A DNA stretch of 64,000 nt from Methylovorus mays (GCF_020531915.1 NZ_JAJAVG010000004.1:620001-684000); one strand, 5' to 3'. Positions 34,789 to 44,663 are shown, numbered from the stretch's first letter. Notes: a model not told the origin generated them from the sequence alone. Numbers and translations: made by a program.

Positions 34789-35673
34789 TTAGCTTTTTAC
34801 TTTGGCCGAGGGTTTGACGACCACCGAGCATGTCATGCCGGCCACCAACGTCAGGCCCTCTGGAATCGCATCGATATGGATGCGCACTGGCACCCGCTGC
34901 GACAGCCGCACCCAGTTGAAACTGGGGTTCACATTTGCCAGCAGCCTGACGTCGGTGGGATTGTCGCGGTCAGTGATCCCCATGGCGATGCTTTCCACAT
35001 GGCCCGGCAAGCGGCGGCCAGTGCCGAGCAGCTGTATCTCGGCGGCATCGCCCACATGCACCAGCGGCAGCTTGTGTTCTTCAAAGTAGCCGTATACCCA
35101 GAAGGAATGCTGATCAATGATCGCCAGCTTGGCCGCGCCCACCTGGGCATAATCGCCTGGGCGTACCAGCAGGTTGGACACCCAGCCATCCACCGGTGAG
35201 CGCACGGTGCTACGCGTGAGGTCGAGCTGGGCTTTTTCCAGGGTGACCAGCGCAGCCTCGTAGTCGGCTTTGGCGGCCACGGCGTCGAGGTCGGTGTCTT
35301 CGCGGTTTTCACGTGAAATCACTTCGTCATCCAGGCTGGCACGGCGCTGGGCCTGATTCCGTTTCATCTGCAAGGCCGCCTTGCGTTGATTCACGATGGC
35401 ATTGGCTTCAGCCACGGCATGGCGAAAATGCTCAGGGTCAATCTGAAACAGCACATCGCCACGATGCACAAACTGGTTGTCGCGCACCGCCACCTTCACC
35501 ACCAGCCCGGCCACATCCGGCGCGATATTCACCACGTCGGCCCGTACCCGGCCATCACGCGTCCAGGGCGAATCCATGTAGCGCACCCACAGTTTTTGGG
35601 CGAGAAAGACCGCAGCGGCAGCGAGGGCCAGCGTGATCAGTATCCTGAACAGGCGTTTCAGATAAAATTTCAT
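34789..35673 (-). CDS. Membrane fusion protein of a tripartite efflux pump (AaeA/HlyD-like)
   Basis: 294 residues. One N-terminal membrane anchor (FRILITLALAAAAVFLA), then the periplasmic adaptor: RVRADVVNIAPDVAGLVVKVAVRDNQFVHRGDVLFQIDP (lipoyl half), a coiled-coil hairpin, and SPVDGWVSNLLVRPGDYAQVG (second lipoyl half). It bridges the FUSC inner-membrane pump to the outer-membrane channel. Last gene of the operon, 69 bp after DUF1656. The AaeA group exports aromatic carboxylic acids; substrate here is not shown. Confidence 0.92.
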   Translation of the reverse strand: MKFYLKRLFRILITLALAAAAVFLAQKLWVRYMDSPWTRDGRVRADVVNIAPDVAGLVVKVAVRDNQFVHRGDVLFQIDPEHFRHAVAEANAIVNQRKAALQMKRNQAQRRASLDDEVISRENREDTDLDAVAAKADYEAALVTLEKAQLDLTRSTVRSPVDGWVSNLLVRPGDYAQVGAAKLAIIDQHSFWVYGYFEEHKLPLVHVGDAAEIQLLGTGRRLPGHVESIAMGITDRDNPTDVRLLANVNPSFNWVRLSQRVPVRIHIDAIPEGLTLVAGMTCSVVVKPSAKVKS

Positions 35674-35742
35674 GGCAAGTTTCCTTCACAAATTCGGCGC
35701 GCTAATTCCATTACAACCGTCACACTTCAAATTCCTGCGTCA

Positions 35743-35943
35743 TCACTGGTAAATCCATAACCCCAGACCTGCAAACAGACACCCGAATACCGACAAGCGA
35801 AACAGCGCGGGGTACCAGACCAGGCGATAAGCCCCGAGCCAGGCAAACATACGGTCCAGCACCAGGGTGCCAACCGCCGCTGCGATAAATGCCAGCAGCA
35901 AGGTGGGCACCAGGGCATCGAGCAAGGCAAATTCACGTGGCAT
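35743..35943 (-). CDS. DUF1656 small membrane protein (AaeX-like)
   Basis: 66 residues, two membrane segments (LVPTLLLAFIAAAVGTLVL; FRLSVFGCLFAGLGLWIY) around a basic loop, starting MPREFALLDA: the usual DUF1656 design. Such proteins always sit between FUSC pump and fusion protein genes, as here, only 2 bp after the pump gene. Precise role unknown. Confidence 0.9.
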   Translation of the reverse strand: MPREFALLDALVPTLLLAFIAAAVGTLVLDRMFAWLGAYRLVWYPALFRLSVFGCLFAGLGLWIYQ

Positions 35944-35945
35944 GA

Positions 35946-38216
35946 TCAGCGTCCTCCTGCCGGGCTAGTCCGCGCGGGCATGGTGGGGCCGAATGCCAGC
36001 ACCGAGGCTTCATCCAGCAGGGTACTGTGTACAAAATGCAGCGTGGTCAGCAACTGGTGGCGCACATGCAGTGGCATCTCGCTGGCGGCACTGGGGGCAG
36101 CCAGTGCCAGCGCCTGATCAACGGCGTCTGCTGCGTGTGCAATGGCGGCCTTGCCTGGCGCCTCGTAAAGGCTGGCAATCTGCGCAATGGCGTGTTGCAG
36201 GGCGCGGGCCGTCTCAACTGGCACATGCGGTAACTGCTCGCGCAAGGCGATCACGGCATGACCAACTTCCAGCGCCGAAAACAGCCATTCGACCACTACC
36301 TGATCCTGCGCCTCGCCTACCCGTTGCACGCTGCCGGAGCGCTGCACCAGATCCCGCGCGCTGGCTTCAAAGCGGGCACGCCGCAGCGGGGTGGATTCGC
36401 GGCAGGCGGCCACCACCAGGTTGCGCAGGGCGTTGGATACGCGCCGCCGGGACCAGGCGCTGCCGCTGAGGTCGATCAGGCCATACATGGTGCCCGAGAC
36501 CAGGATCGCCAGCAGATCGGCCACAGCATCGTTGAGAAAGGTGACCGGATTGGCACTGAACACGGTATTGAAGCCGATGTGCAATAGGTAAACCACGGAA
36601 GCCCCTGCCCCGATAAACGCGGTAGCAGGCCTGGAACCCAGCCAGCTGGCAAGCAGAATGCCGGGGCTGATGGCGATGATCAGCGTCCAGAAATCATGCG
36701 CCTGGGTCAGCCACCAGAAATTGCTGAAATACGCGAGCACGGTGCCAATGACAGCGCCCGCCATGAAGTGGCGTATGGTTTTGCTGGGCGATGGACTGTT
36801 CGCAAACAGGGTGCTGGTGATGACGCCGATGGTGATGGCCTCGATACCCGAACGCCAGTCGGTGAATATCCAGAGCCCGGCCAGTATCAGCAGCGTGATA
36901 CTGCCGCGCAGCGCGGCCAGCGCCACGGCCAATGGATCAAAATGCATCTCCAGCTGCGCAGGCAGCTCCTCAGCATGCCCCTGGTCGGGCGCACTGCCCG
37001 TGGCAATCGAGCCGTAGGTGCGGCTATAGACATACAGCTCTTCGGCTAGCCGCAGCAGATAGGCGGCCCCGGTGTCAAAATCCAGCAGGTCCCTGGTTTG
37101 CAAGGCGGCTGGCAAGCGATGGCGGGCCGCTTGCAGGCGCAGTTTGAAGTCTTCGCGGAAGGCTTTCAGCTTCTGCACAATCTCCAGGGTTTCCTGCTCG
37201 GTCTGCGCGCTGCGGTGTTGCACACTCACCGCGTCTGCCAGGCATTGATAGAGCTGCAGCAAGGCCTCGCGCACCTCGGCACGGCTGTTGTTGCGTTGCC
37301 GCTGCAACAGCCGGCTGAAGGCATGGAAGGTCGTGGAGACTTCCATGAATTCCTTGTTCAGATGACTCAGGCGATGGCGGTGCCCACGCGATTCATCCGT
37401 CTCCAGACCTGAAGAAGCCCGAAAGGATTCCAGACTGAAAATGTCGCCGATGAACCGCAGCATGTGGGCCTGCAAGGTGGCATGTGCCACGCCTTCGCGC
37501 GCGCTGATGCGCAGCAGGTCGCAAAAGTCGGTGTAGCGCCGACGTACCGTCTGCAGCGTGACATTCCACATGCGTTGTGGAAACACAAGATCACTCACTA
37601 CCGTGGCGCACAGCAGGCCCACCAGGATTTCGGACAGGCGGGTGACGCCGATATTGAAGGTCAGCTCGGGCGCCAGCGTGGCGGGCAGGCCGACGATGCA
37701 CAAGGTGTAGCCCGCCAGCACAAAGGCATAGGACTGGTGATTGCGAAAGATTACCGAGCCCGCCGTGCACAGGCCTATCCAGATCGTCATGCACAGCAGG
37801 AACAGCACGCGCTCCTGCGCAAACATGGCGACCAGCAGGAAGGACGCGATAATGCCAAAGATGGTGCCGATCAGCCGGTAATAGCTTTTGGTCAGCACCA
37901 TGCCTGAGCGAAACTGCATGACGATCGCCACCGTCAGCAGTGCCGTGCGCGGCTGGTCAAACTCCAGGCGCAGCGATATCCACACCGCCAGCACACTTGC
38001 CAGCAGGGCCTTGAAAACATAGGCGATGACAGAGGCATCCAGCTTCCACCACTCGCGTGCGCCCAGGCTAGCCCCCATGCCAAGCGCACGCGCCATTGCC
38101 GACATGCCATGCCCAACCCGGCCGATGTGCCGTGTGCACGCCAGAGCGCACAGGCGCAGGTGCACGTGGGCGCGCAGTAGCGGCCGCCTCATGCTCGCAG
38201 GTGACCACACGTTCAT
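35946..38216 (-). CDS. FUSC-family inner-membrane efflux protein (AaeB-like)
   Basis: 756 residues; the ATG at 38216 overlaps the stop of the upstream channel gene (ATGA), which favours this start over later in-frame ATGs. Two membrane blocks of about five to six segments each (from FKALLASVLAVWISL, FDQPRTALLTVAIVMQFRSGMVLTKSYYRL...; and ITLLILAGLWIFTDWRSG...), separated by a long cytoplasmic helical domain, is the FUSC/AaeB architecture. It is the pump of a proton-driven exporter for aromatic acids or drugs. A basic, Cys- and His-containing N-terminal leader of ~55 residues is longer than usual. Confidence 0.9.
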   Translation of the reverse strand: MNVWSPASMRRPLLRAHVHLRLCALACTRHIGRVGHGMSAMARALGMGASLGAREWWKLDASVIAYVFKALLASVLAVWISLRLEFDQPRTALLTVAIVMQFRSGMVLTKSYYRLIGTIFGIIASFLLVAMFAQERVLFLLCMTIWIGLCTAGSVIFRNHQSYAFVLAGYTLCIVGLPATLAPELTFNIGVTRLSEILVGLLCATVVSDLVFPQRMWNVTLQTVRRRYTDFCDLLRISAREGVAHATLQAHMLRFIGDIFSLESFRASSGLETDESRGHRHRLSHLNKEFMEVSTTFHAFSRLLQRQRNNSRAEVREALLQLYQCLADAVSVQHRSAQTEQETLEIVQKLKAFREDFKLRLQAARHRLPAALQTRDLLDFDTGAAYLLRLAEELYVYSRTYGSIATGSAPDQGHAEELPAQLEMHFDPLAVALAALRGSITLLILAGLWIFTDWRSGIEAITIGVITSTLFANSPSPSKTIRHFMAGAVIGTVLAYFSNFWWLTQAHDFWTLIIAISPGILLASWLGSRPATAFIGAGASVVYLLHIGFNTVFSANPVTFLNDAVADLLAILVSGTMYGLIDLSGSAWSRRRVSNALRNLVVAACRESTPLRRARFEASARDLVQRSGSVQRVGEAQDQVVVEWLFSALEVGHAVIALREQLPHVPVETARALQHAIAQIASLYEAPGKAAIAHAADAVDQALALAAPSAASEMPLHVRHQLLTTLHFVHSTLLDEASVLAFGPTMPARTSPAGGR

Positions 38217-39784
38217 GGTGCGCTCCCTGCCCTGCCTTTTTTCGTGGCATCGCTATGATGGCGGCTGGCATCGGAGATCACCTGGCTGGCCTTTTCGTCA
38301 TTCAGCCCGCCACCCAGCGCCAGCATCAGGCCGGCATGGGCATCCAGCTTGTCGGCTTCCAGTTGCAGCATGGCTTCGCGTTGCGTCAGCACCACCTCAT
38401 GCGTTGCCAGCACGTGCTCATAATTGGTGAGGCCAGCCTTGTAATGCCTGAGGGCGAGCGCATGGGCTTTTTCAGCCGTGGCCAGCGCTTCCTCAGCACT
38501 CTTGATCTCGCGCGCATTGGCATTCAGCAACACCAGCTGATTCGAGATGCTTTCCAGGGCTTTCAGTACGATGGCGTTGTAATGCTCCACGGCCATGTCG
38601 TAGCTGGCGGTTTGCGCGCTGAGGTTGGCACGGCGGCGGCCGCCATCAAAAACAGGCAGCGAAATGGCCGGCCCCACGCCGGCAATGGCAGCGGCATTGC
38701 TGAACAGCTTGCCGAAGCCCAGCGCCTGAAAACCAGCAAATGCCAGCAGATTGATATTGGGGTAAAAACTGGCCTTGGCGCTGGCGATGTATTCCCGCGA
38801 GGCCTCAATGCGCCAGCGGCTTGCCAGGATATCCGGACGGCGACCGATCAGGTTGGCAGGCAGCTGGTCGGGCAGGCCTATGGTGGTGTCGTCGTGCAAG
38901 ACGGGGCGCTGGATATGTTCACCCGCACCGGGACCCTGACCCGACAAGGCGGCCAGCTGATTCTGGATCAGGGCAATGCGTGCTTCAATCTGCTGCACCT
39001 TCATGCGGGCCATGGGCAATGGCACTTCGGTTTCGGCAACGGCCAGCTCCGTAGTCAGACCCGCCGACAGTGCCCGGCGGGCAATCGCCACACGGTGCTC
39101 CACTTCATGCACATGCTCTTCGGCAATATCGCGCAGCTGGTATTCAAACCCCAGGCGGATATAGCTCCTCACCACGGCATTGACGAGTTCAAGCTGCACC
39201 TGTTGCATCTCGGCTGCCGACGCATGGGTTTCGTCCAGCGCGGCCGCCCACATGCCCTTCTGCTTGCCCCACAAATCCAGATCGTAGGCCAGCGATGCGG
39301 TGGCGCGGTTGTTCCAGTCGGTATGCCCGGCCCAGGGCGCAGGAATGAATTGCAGCTCGGTAAAACGCTCGCGCGTCATCGTGGTGTCACCACTCATGGT
39401 CGGCAAGGTCTGGGCGTGCATGCTGTCCGCATACGCCTGCGCCAGCCCTATGCGAGCTTGCGCCGCCTTGAGATCGGGATTATCGGCAATGGTCTTGGTC
39501 ACCAATGCATCCAGCTGGGCATCGTGATAGTCCTTCCACCAGGCGGCATTCGGCCATTCGATTTTGGCGGCACTGATCACGGTATCGCCAAGTTCAAGCT
39601 GGTTGGCCTGTACCGTCGTCGCCTGCGGGGTAATGCCACGCATGCTGATACAACCAGGCAGTGCAACGAGACTGCATGCGAACAACACGACAAACAGCCG
39701 CCGATATGGCAGTGACTGGCCGTTAGCGACAGCATCAGGATGCGCTATGGCATGCGCATTTTGCGGAGTTGAGTCAGGCAGCAT
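38213..39784 (-). CDS. NodT-type outer membrane efflux lipoprotein
   Basis: 523 residues from ATG 39784 (a TTG three codons earlier is also open). Lipoprotein signal with LVALPGC, then two repeats of the TolC-like helical fold (WWKDYHDAQLDALVTKTIADNPDLKAAQARI; RPDILASRWRIEASREYIASAKASFYPNINLLAFAGFQ). It forms the outer-membrane channel for the FUSC pump and is the first gene of the four-gene operon. The MarR operator at 39799-39820 lies right in front. Confidence 0.93.
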   Translation of the reverse strand: MLPDSTPQNAHAIAHPDAVANGQSLPYRRLFVVLFACSLVALPGCISMRGITPQATTVQANQLELGDTVISAAKIEWPNAAWWKDYHDAQLDALVTKTIADNPDLKAAQARIGLAQAYADSMHAQTLPTMSGDTTMTRERFTELQFIPAPWAGHTDWNNRATASLAYDLDLWGKQKGMWAAALDETHASAAEMQQVQLELVNAVVRSYIRLGFEYQLRDIAEEHVHEVEHRVAIARRALSAGLTTELAVAETEVPLPMARMKVQQIEARIALIQNQLAALSGQGPGAGEHIQRPVLHDDTTIGLPDQLPANLIGRRPDILASRWRIEASREYIASAKASFYPNINLLAFAGFQALGFGKLFSNAAAIAGVGPAISLPVFDGGRRRANLSAQTASYDMAVEHYNAIVLKALESISNQLVLLNANAREIKSAEEALATAEKAHALALRHYKAGLTNYEHVLATHEVVLTQREAMLQLEADKLDAHAGLMLALGGGLNDEKASQVISDASRHHSDATKKGRAGSAP

Positions 39785-39798
39785 GGCAGTCAATTAAA

Positions 39799-39820
39799 AA
39801 TATGGAACCATAAAGTATGG
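39799..39820 (-). promoter_or_regulatory. MarR-type operator before the efflux operon
   Basis: On the minus strand this reads CCATACTTTATGGTTCCATATT. It aligns with the copy before the marR gene (CCATATTAGTATGGCTCCATATT) with one gap and few changes and contains the same CCATA..TATGG inverted pair, so both are likely bound by the neighbouring MarR protein. Confidence 0.7.
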
Positions 39821-39837
39821 ATTCAAACTAAATATTC

Positions 39838-39864
39838 AAAAAAAATGAAAGCAGCTTATTTCAT
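39838..39864 (-). terminator. Weak terminator of the marR gene
   Basis: ATGAAA / TTTCAT arms with an 8-nt loop, overlapping the stop codon region and followed by eight T on the minus strand. The stem is AT-only, so termination may be inefficient and allow read-through to the efflux operon. Confidence 0.35.
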
Positions 39865-40359
39865 GACATCCACATGCTCGGCCAGCGTTCTGGCATGCGA
39901 GATCAGGACATCACGTTGCGACTTGCTCAGGACATCCATCAAGAGCTTCACCTTGTCTATGTAGTCCGGCATCACTTCGTCCAGCTTTTGCAGGCCAGCG
40001 GCGCTCAGGCGGATCAGGAATTTGCGCCTGTCATCGTTATTGATCAGGCGCGTGACCAGGCCTTCCCGCTCTAGGCCGTCAATAAAGCCTGTCATGGTGC
40101 CTTTGGTGACGCCAGCCTTCTCCGCCAGATCAGAAGGCGATGAAGTGAAATCCTCCTGGCGCATGAGCAATACCAGTACCCACCAGCGGCCTTGCAGCAG
40201 GTCATGCTTGCCCAGCAGCTTGTCCAGCGCATCGGAAATATCCGCCGCGGCCCGCAACAAGGCGACAAAATCCGAGATGGCCGAAATATCGGTTTGCGGA
40301 TAGCGCTGAACAAAACGTTCCAGGCTTTTGGAGGTAGGAAGTTCTTTGAGAAGTAACAT
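39856..40359 (-). CDS. MarR-family transcriptional regulator
   Basis: 167 residues. Winged helix in the centre: SSPSDLAEKAGVTKGTMTGFIDGLEREGLVTRLINNDDRRKFLIRLSAAGLQKLDE, with the DDRR wing motif typical of MarR proteins. It lies 72 bp upstream of, and in the same direction as, the efflux operon. Matching operator sequences overlap both promoters, so it probably represses the pump and itself, released by a phenolic ligand (inference from the family). Confidence 0.92.
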   Translation of the reverse strand: MLLLKELPTSKSLERFVQRYPQTDISAISDFVALLRAAADISDALDKLLGKHDLLQGRWWVLVLLMRQEDFTSSPSDLAEKAGVTKGTMTGFIDGLEREGLVTRLINNDDRRKFLIRLSAAGLQKLDEVMPDYIDKVKLLMDVLSKSQRDVLISHARTLAEHVDVMK

Positions 40360-40363
40360 GAGG

Positions 40364-40394
40364 CCATATTAGTATGGCTCCATATTAAATTCAA
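40364..40394 (-). promoter_or_regulatory. marR promoter with overlapping operator
   Basis: TTGAAT (40389-40394) and TAATAT (40366-40371) are spaced by 17 bp; the operator CCATATTAGTATGGCTCCATATT (40364-40386) overlaps them. The -10 box ends only 7 bp before the ATG at 40359, so the transcript would begin at or next to the start codon, and no Shine-Dalgarno sequence exists. Confidence 0.65.
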
Positions 40395-40527
40395 TAAAAA
40401 TCTTTTTGCTGCCGAATAATTGGCCGCAGTGAATGACGCCCTTGTCTGCATAAATGCATTTACACAGGGTGTGATGGAATGAAAAACGGGAATGCACAGA
40501 CCACCTGGAGCATGCACAAGCCTGGCA

Positions 40528-40555
40528 CCCATGCCTGCCGGACAGGAGGCATGGG
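40528..40555 (-). terminator. Hairpin downstream of hrpA
   Basis: CCCATGCCT / AGGCATGGG, 9-bp perfect arms with a 10-nt loop, 17 bp after the hrpA stop. No T-run follows, so it may protect the 3' end rather than terminate. Confidence 0.45.
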
Positions 40556-40571
40556 CGCGCGAGATAGAACA

Positions 40572-43500
40572 TCAGGAAAGATCAGCCCAGGCTTTATCCA
40601 GGCGTTTGACGGAGACCGGGAACGGCGTTTTCAGCTCTTGCGCAAACAATGAAATACGCAGCTCTTCGATCAACCAGCGGTACTCCTGCAAGGCAGGCGG
40701 CACCGGCTGGCCGCTCTTGCGCAAGCTCACCACGCGCTCTTCCCAGCGCTGCCAGACCTGTTGCACCGCTTGCCCATTGCGCGTGTCGCGCTCAATGCCG
40801 CCGGGGTATTTCTCCAGCCGCAGGCGCAAGCCTTTGAGATAGCGCGGCACGTGCTGCAGGCGCTCCCACGGCGTCTGGCTGAAAAAGCGCTTGTACAACA
40901 GGCGTCCCAGTTGCTCTTCCACTTCTTTTTTGAGGCGTGCCATGGGGCCGGGCAGGCTGCCCAGCTTTTGCATCAGTGGCTGGTATTCGGCAGCTATGGC
41001 GGCAGCCAGGCGACTGGCGCCCTCCACCACCGCAGGCAATCGGGTGCGGGCACGCTGCTTGAGATTCATGAAGTCGGCATTGCTGCGCGGCAAGTCGTCC
41101 TCGCCGATAAAGGCGCGGTCGGCAATCGCTGTCAGCATGTCGTCGCGCAGTTCATCCGGTGTCATCAGGTTGCGCAGCAGCAAGGCGTATTGGGTAAAGC
41201 CCGGCAGGCCTTTCTCCAGCTGCTTCATCTGCTCTTTAAGCTCAAAGCGCATCAGGCGGCGCACCCCGGCGCGGTGCGCATCTTCGGCCGCAGTGGACGT
41301 ATCAAACAGCTTGACCGCCACACTGTCCTGCTCGTCTTCTATCGCCGGGTAGCCGGTCAGCTGGCGCCCATCACGACTGAAGGTCAGGGTCTTGGGCAGG
41401 TCGCCAAAGTCCCATTGCTTGAGCCCGCTCTTCTCGATGGAGGGCGAACTGCTGCGGAAGGTGAGCTGGGCGGCCTGCCCCAATTGTTGTTTCAATGCAG
41501 TCCAGTCGCGGCCCATGCCCAGCTCGCGGCCCTTCTCATCCACCACGCGGAAATTCATGTGCAAATGCGCAGGCAAGGCCTCCACATTCAGCTCATCGGC
41601 TGACATCTTGAGCCCGGTGCGCTGCTGGATGTAGGCAATCAGCGCGGGAATCAGGGGCGAAGCACCGATCTGCGCCTGCTCCAGAAACCCCGTCACAAAC
41701 TCCGGTACCGGCACGCACACGCGGCGTAGCGTCTTGGGCAGGGCCTTGATCAGCGCGGTGAGTTTCTCGCGCAGCATGCCGGGCACCAGCCATTCACTGG
41801 CAGTCGGGTCCAGCTGATTCAGCAGCGCCAGCGGCACGGTGGCGGTCACACCATCCAGCGGATGCCCCGGTTCAAAGCGGTACTTGAGGACGATCTCGGT
41901 GCCATCCAGCGGCATGGATTCGGGGAACTGCGCTTCGGTGACGCCTGCCGCGCCGTGGCGCATCAGCGCATCACGGGTCAGATAAAGCAGACGCGGATTT
42001 TCGCGCTCGGCCTCTTCGCGCCACTTTTCAAAGCCTGCGCCATTGATGATGCCCGCCGGGATAATCGCATCGTAAAACGCGAACAGCGCGTGCTCATCCA
42101 CCAGCACATCCTGGCGGCGTGCCTTGTGTTCCAGCTCTTCGATGTCGGCAATCAGGCGGCGGTTGGCTTCAAAAAACGGCGCGCGCGTGTCGAATTCCAT
42201 ATTCGCCAGCGCTTCGCGCACAAAAATCTCGCGCGCTTCCTGCGGGTTGATCGGCCCGTAATGCACACGTCGCTTGGGAATCACCGTCAGGCCATACAGG
42301 CTCACGCGCTCCCACGCCACCACCTGCGCCGGCTTGCGATCCCAGCGCGGATCGGTGTAATGGCTTTGTGTCAGGCTGCGTGCCAGCGGCTCTATCCAGT
42401 CCGGCTCGATTTTGGCCACACAGCGCGCATACAGCTTGGTGGTTTCCATCAGCTCGGCCGCCATCACCCACTTGGGGCGCTGCTTTTTCAGGGCCGAACC
42501 GGGGGCGATATTGAAGCGGATGCCACGAGCCCCCTGATAGCTTTCCGACTCGCCATCCTTGAAGCCGATATTACCCAGCAAGCCGGACAGCAGCGCCCGG
42601 TGTATCTGCTCATAAGAGGCTTCTTTGTCGTTGAGCTTGAACTCCATGTCCTCTGCGATTTCCAGCAGCTGGAAGTACAGCTCGCGCCACTCCTTCATGC
42701 GCAGGAAAGACAGGAAATTCTGATGGCACTTGCCCAGCAGCTCCTTGTTGGACTTTTTGGTTTTCAGCGCCTCGTCGTAAAACGCCCACAGCTTGAGGAA
42801 GCTCATGAAATCGGACTGCTCGCCAGCAAACTTGGCATGCGCCTGATCGGCGGCTTCGCGCTTGTCCATGGGCCGTTCGCGTGGGTCCTGTATCGCCAGT
42901 GCACTGGCGATGATCAGCATCTCCTGCAAACAGCTTTCCTTTTTGGCGGCCAGGATCATGCGGCCCACGCGCGGGTCCAGCGGCAAGCGTGCCAGCTGGT
43001 TGCCCAGCTCGGTAATCTGCCGGTCGGCATCCACCGCACCCAGCTCCTGCAACAGCAAGTAGCCATCGGCGATCAGGCGTGAACTCGGTGCCTCGATAAA
43101 GGGAAAGTCATTCACATCGCCCAGCCGCAAAGCGGCCATGCGCAGAATCACCGAAGCCAGCGAGGAACGCAGAATCTCGGGGTCGGTAAACTCGGAGCGA
43201 TTATTGAAATCCTCTTCGTCATACAGGCGCACGCAGATGCCGCTCGACACTCGCCCGCAACGCCCTGCGCGCTGGCGTGCCGCGGCCTGCGAGATTTTCT
43301 CGATCTGCAGCTGCTCGACCTTGGCGCGGGCACTGTAACGATTAACCCGCGCCAGGCCGGTATCGATCACGTATTTGATGCCGGGCACGGTAAGCGAGGT
43401 TTCGGCCACATTGGTCGCCAGCACGATGCGGCGGGCGCCGCCAGAGCGGAAAATCTTTTGCTGGTCCTCAATCGACAGCCGCGCAAACAGCGGCAGGATT

Positions 43501-44621
43501 TCCACATGCTTGAGCTTGGGCGAGCGGCCCTGGTATTTGCGCAGATGGTCGGCGGTATCGCGAATCTCACGCTCGCCAGGCAGGAAGACCAGAATATCGC
43601 CCTCGCCCAGCCGCATCAGGTCATCGGCCACATCCAGAATCGCTTCTTCCATGGCCTCTTCGGCATCGTCTTCTTCCAGCCAACGCGATTCCACGCGCGG
43701 CTTGCGCTTGATGCCCATAAGATCCTGCCCCAGCAGTTCCAGGTCGTCTTCGTCTTCCTGCTCGGGAGGATTTTCCTTGGCAGTAAACCCCGCCTTGCCC
43801 AGCGGGCGGTAGCGGACTTCCACTGGATAGGTGCGGCCGGAGACTTCAATCACCGGCGCGCCATCAAAGTGTCGCGAAAAGCGGTCGGCATCGATGGTGG
43901 CCGAGGTGACAATCACTTTGAGGTCAGGACGCTTCGGCAATAGCTGCTTGAGATAGCCCAGCAGGAAATCGATGTTCAGGCTGCGCTCGTGCGCCTCGTC
44001 GATGATGATGGTGTCATAGGCATTGAGAAACCGGTCGCCCTGCGTCTCCGCCAGCAAAATGCCGTCCGTCATCAGCTTGATATAGCTGCTTTCGGAGAGC
44101 TTGTCGTTGAAGCGCACCTTGTAACCCACCGCCTGGCCCAGCGGCGAATTCAGCTCCTGCGCAATGCGCGAGGCCACCGAGCGGGCTGCAATACGCCGCG
44201 GCTGGGTATGGCCGATGAGGCCGCTGACGCCGCGGCCCAGCTCCAGGCAAATCTTGGGCAACTGGGTGGTTTTACCCGAGCCGGTTTCCCCGCAAACGAT
44301 CACCACCTGATGTTTCTGTATGGCGGCGGCAATATCGTCCTTTTTGCCAGAGACCGGCAACTCGGCGGGATAATCCGGCCGGGGCAATGCAGTCTTGCGG
44401 GCCTGCAGGCGCGCGACGGAATCGCGCACGCGATTGGCCAGCTCGGCCAGCAGCTTGTCAGGGGATTTTTGCTCAGGCTTCTGCTGATCCAGCTGCGCAC
44501 GCACCTGCTGCAGGCGCCGACGCAAAGGAAAACGGTCGACCAGCATGCACTCGGGCAGCAGTTTCTCCAGCTGGGTAATGACGTGACGGGGGTTGGTGGT
44601 GGTATTCATGGCGGTGTTCAT
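40572..44621 (-). CDS. hrpA: ATP-dependent RNA helicase HrpA
   Basis: About 1349 residues from the ATG at 44621 (an earlier ATG at 44642 is possible). DEAH-box helicase motifs: Walker A GETGSGKTTQLPKI, TQPRRIAARSVA, DEAHERSLNIDFLLGYLK, VTSATIDADRFS, TNVAETSLTVPGI and QRAGRCGR. The long C-terminal half (DUF3418 and related domains) has the HrpA size. It unwinds RNA structures in the cytoplasm and acts on stalled ribosomes and mRNA by family knowledge. 42 bp after pbpC. Confidence 0.96.
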   Translation of the reverse strand: MNTAMNTTTNPRHVITQLEKLLPECMLVDRFPLRRRLQQVRAQLDQQKPEQKSPDKLLAELANRVRDSVARLQARKTALPRPDYPAELPVSGKKDDIAAAIQKHQVVIVCGETGSGKTTQLPKICLELGRGVSGLIGHTQPRRIAARSVASRIAQELNSPLGQAVGYKVRFNDKLSESSYIKLMTDGILLAETQGDRFLNAYDTIIIDEAHERSLNIDFLLGYLKQLLPKRPDLKVIVTSATIDADRFSRHFDGAPVIEVSGRTYPVEVRYRPLGKAGFTAKENPPEQEDEDDLELLGQDLMGIKRKPRVESRWLEEDDAEEAMEEAILDVADDLMRLGEGDILVFLPGEREIRDTADHLRKYQGRSPKLKHVEILPLFARLSIEDQQKIFRSGGARRIVLATNVAETSLTVPGIKYVIDTGLARVNRYSARAKVEQLQIEKISQAAARQRAGRCGRVSSGICVRLYDEEDFNNRSEFTDPEILRSSLASVILRMAALRLGDVNDFPFIEAPSSRLIADGYLLLQELGAVDADRQITELGNQLARLPLDPRVGRMILAAKKESCLQEMLIIASALAIQDPRERPMDKREAADQAHAKFAGEQSDFMSFLKLWAFYDEALKTKKSNKELLGKCHQNFLSFLRMKEWRELYFQLLEIAEDMEFKLNDKEASYEQIHRALLSGLLGNIGFKDGESESYQGARGIRFNIAPGSALKKQRPKWVMAAELMETTKLYARCVAKIEPDWIEPLARSLTQSHYTDPRWDRKPAQVVAWERVSLYGLTVIPKRRVHYGPINPQEAREIFVREALANMEFDTRAPFFEANRRLIADIEELEHKARRQDVLVDEHALFAFYDAIIPAGIINGAGFEKWREEAERENPRLLYLTRDALMRHGAAGVTEAQFPESMPLDGTEIVLKYRFEPGHPLDGVTATVPLALLNQLDPTASEWLVPGMLREKLTALIKALPKTLRRVCVPVPEFVTGFLEQAQIGASPLIPALIAYIQQRTGLKMSADELNVEALPAHLHMNFRVVDEKGRELGMGRDWTALKQQLGQAAQLTFRSSSPSIEKSGLKQWDFGDLPKTLTFSRDGRQLTGYPAIEDEQDSVAVKLFDTSTAAEDAHRAGVRRLMRFELKEQMKQLEKGLPGFTQYALLLRNLMTPDELRDDMLTAIADRAFIGEDDLPRSNADFMNLKQRARTRLPAVVEGASRLAAAIAAEYQPLMQKLGSLPGPMARLKKEVEEQLGRLLYKRFFSQTPWERLQHVPRYLKGLRLRLEKYPGGIERDTRNGQAVQQVWQRWEERVVSLRKSGQPVPPALQEYRWLIEELRISLFAQELKTPFPVSVKRLDKAWADLS

Positions 44622-44663
44622 AGGTTGGCGCGATTTTAACATGCACGCCCGCTACCCGGCCGC

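Noticed and set aside
38096-39715. 539-codon plus-strand frame opposite the efflux channel gene
   Set aside because: Shadow of the NodT-type gene; rich in Gln/His/Gly without any motif, and it runs against the operon.
41862-43082. Long plus-strand frames opposite hrpA
   Set aside because: HrpA motifs are unmistakable on the minus strand; the opposite frames carry no family pattern.
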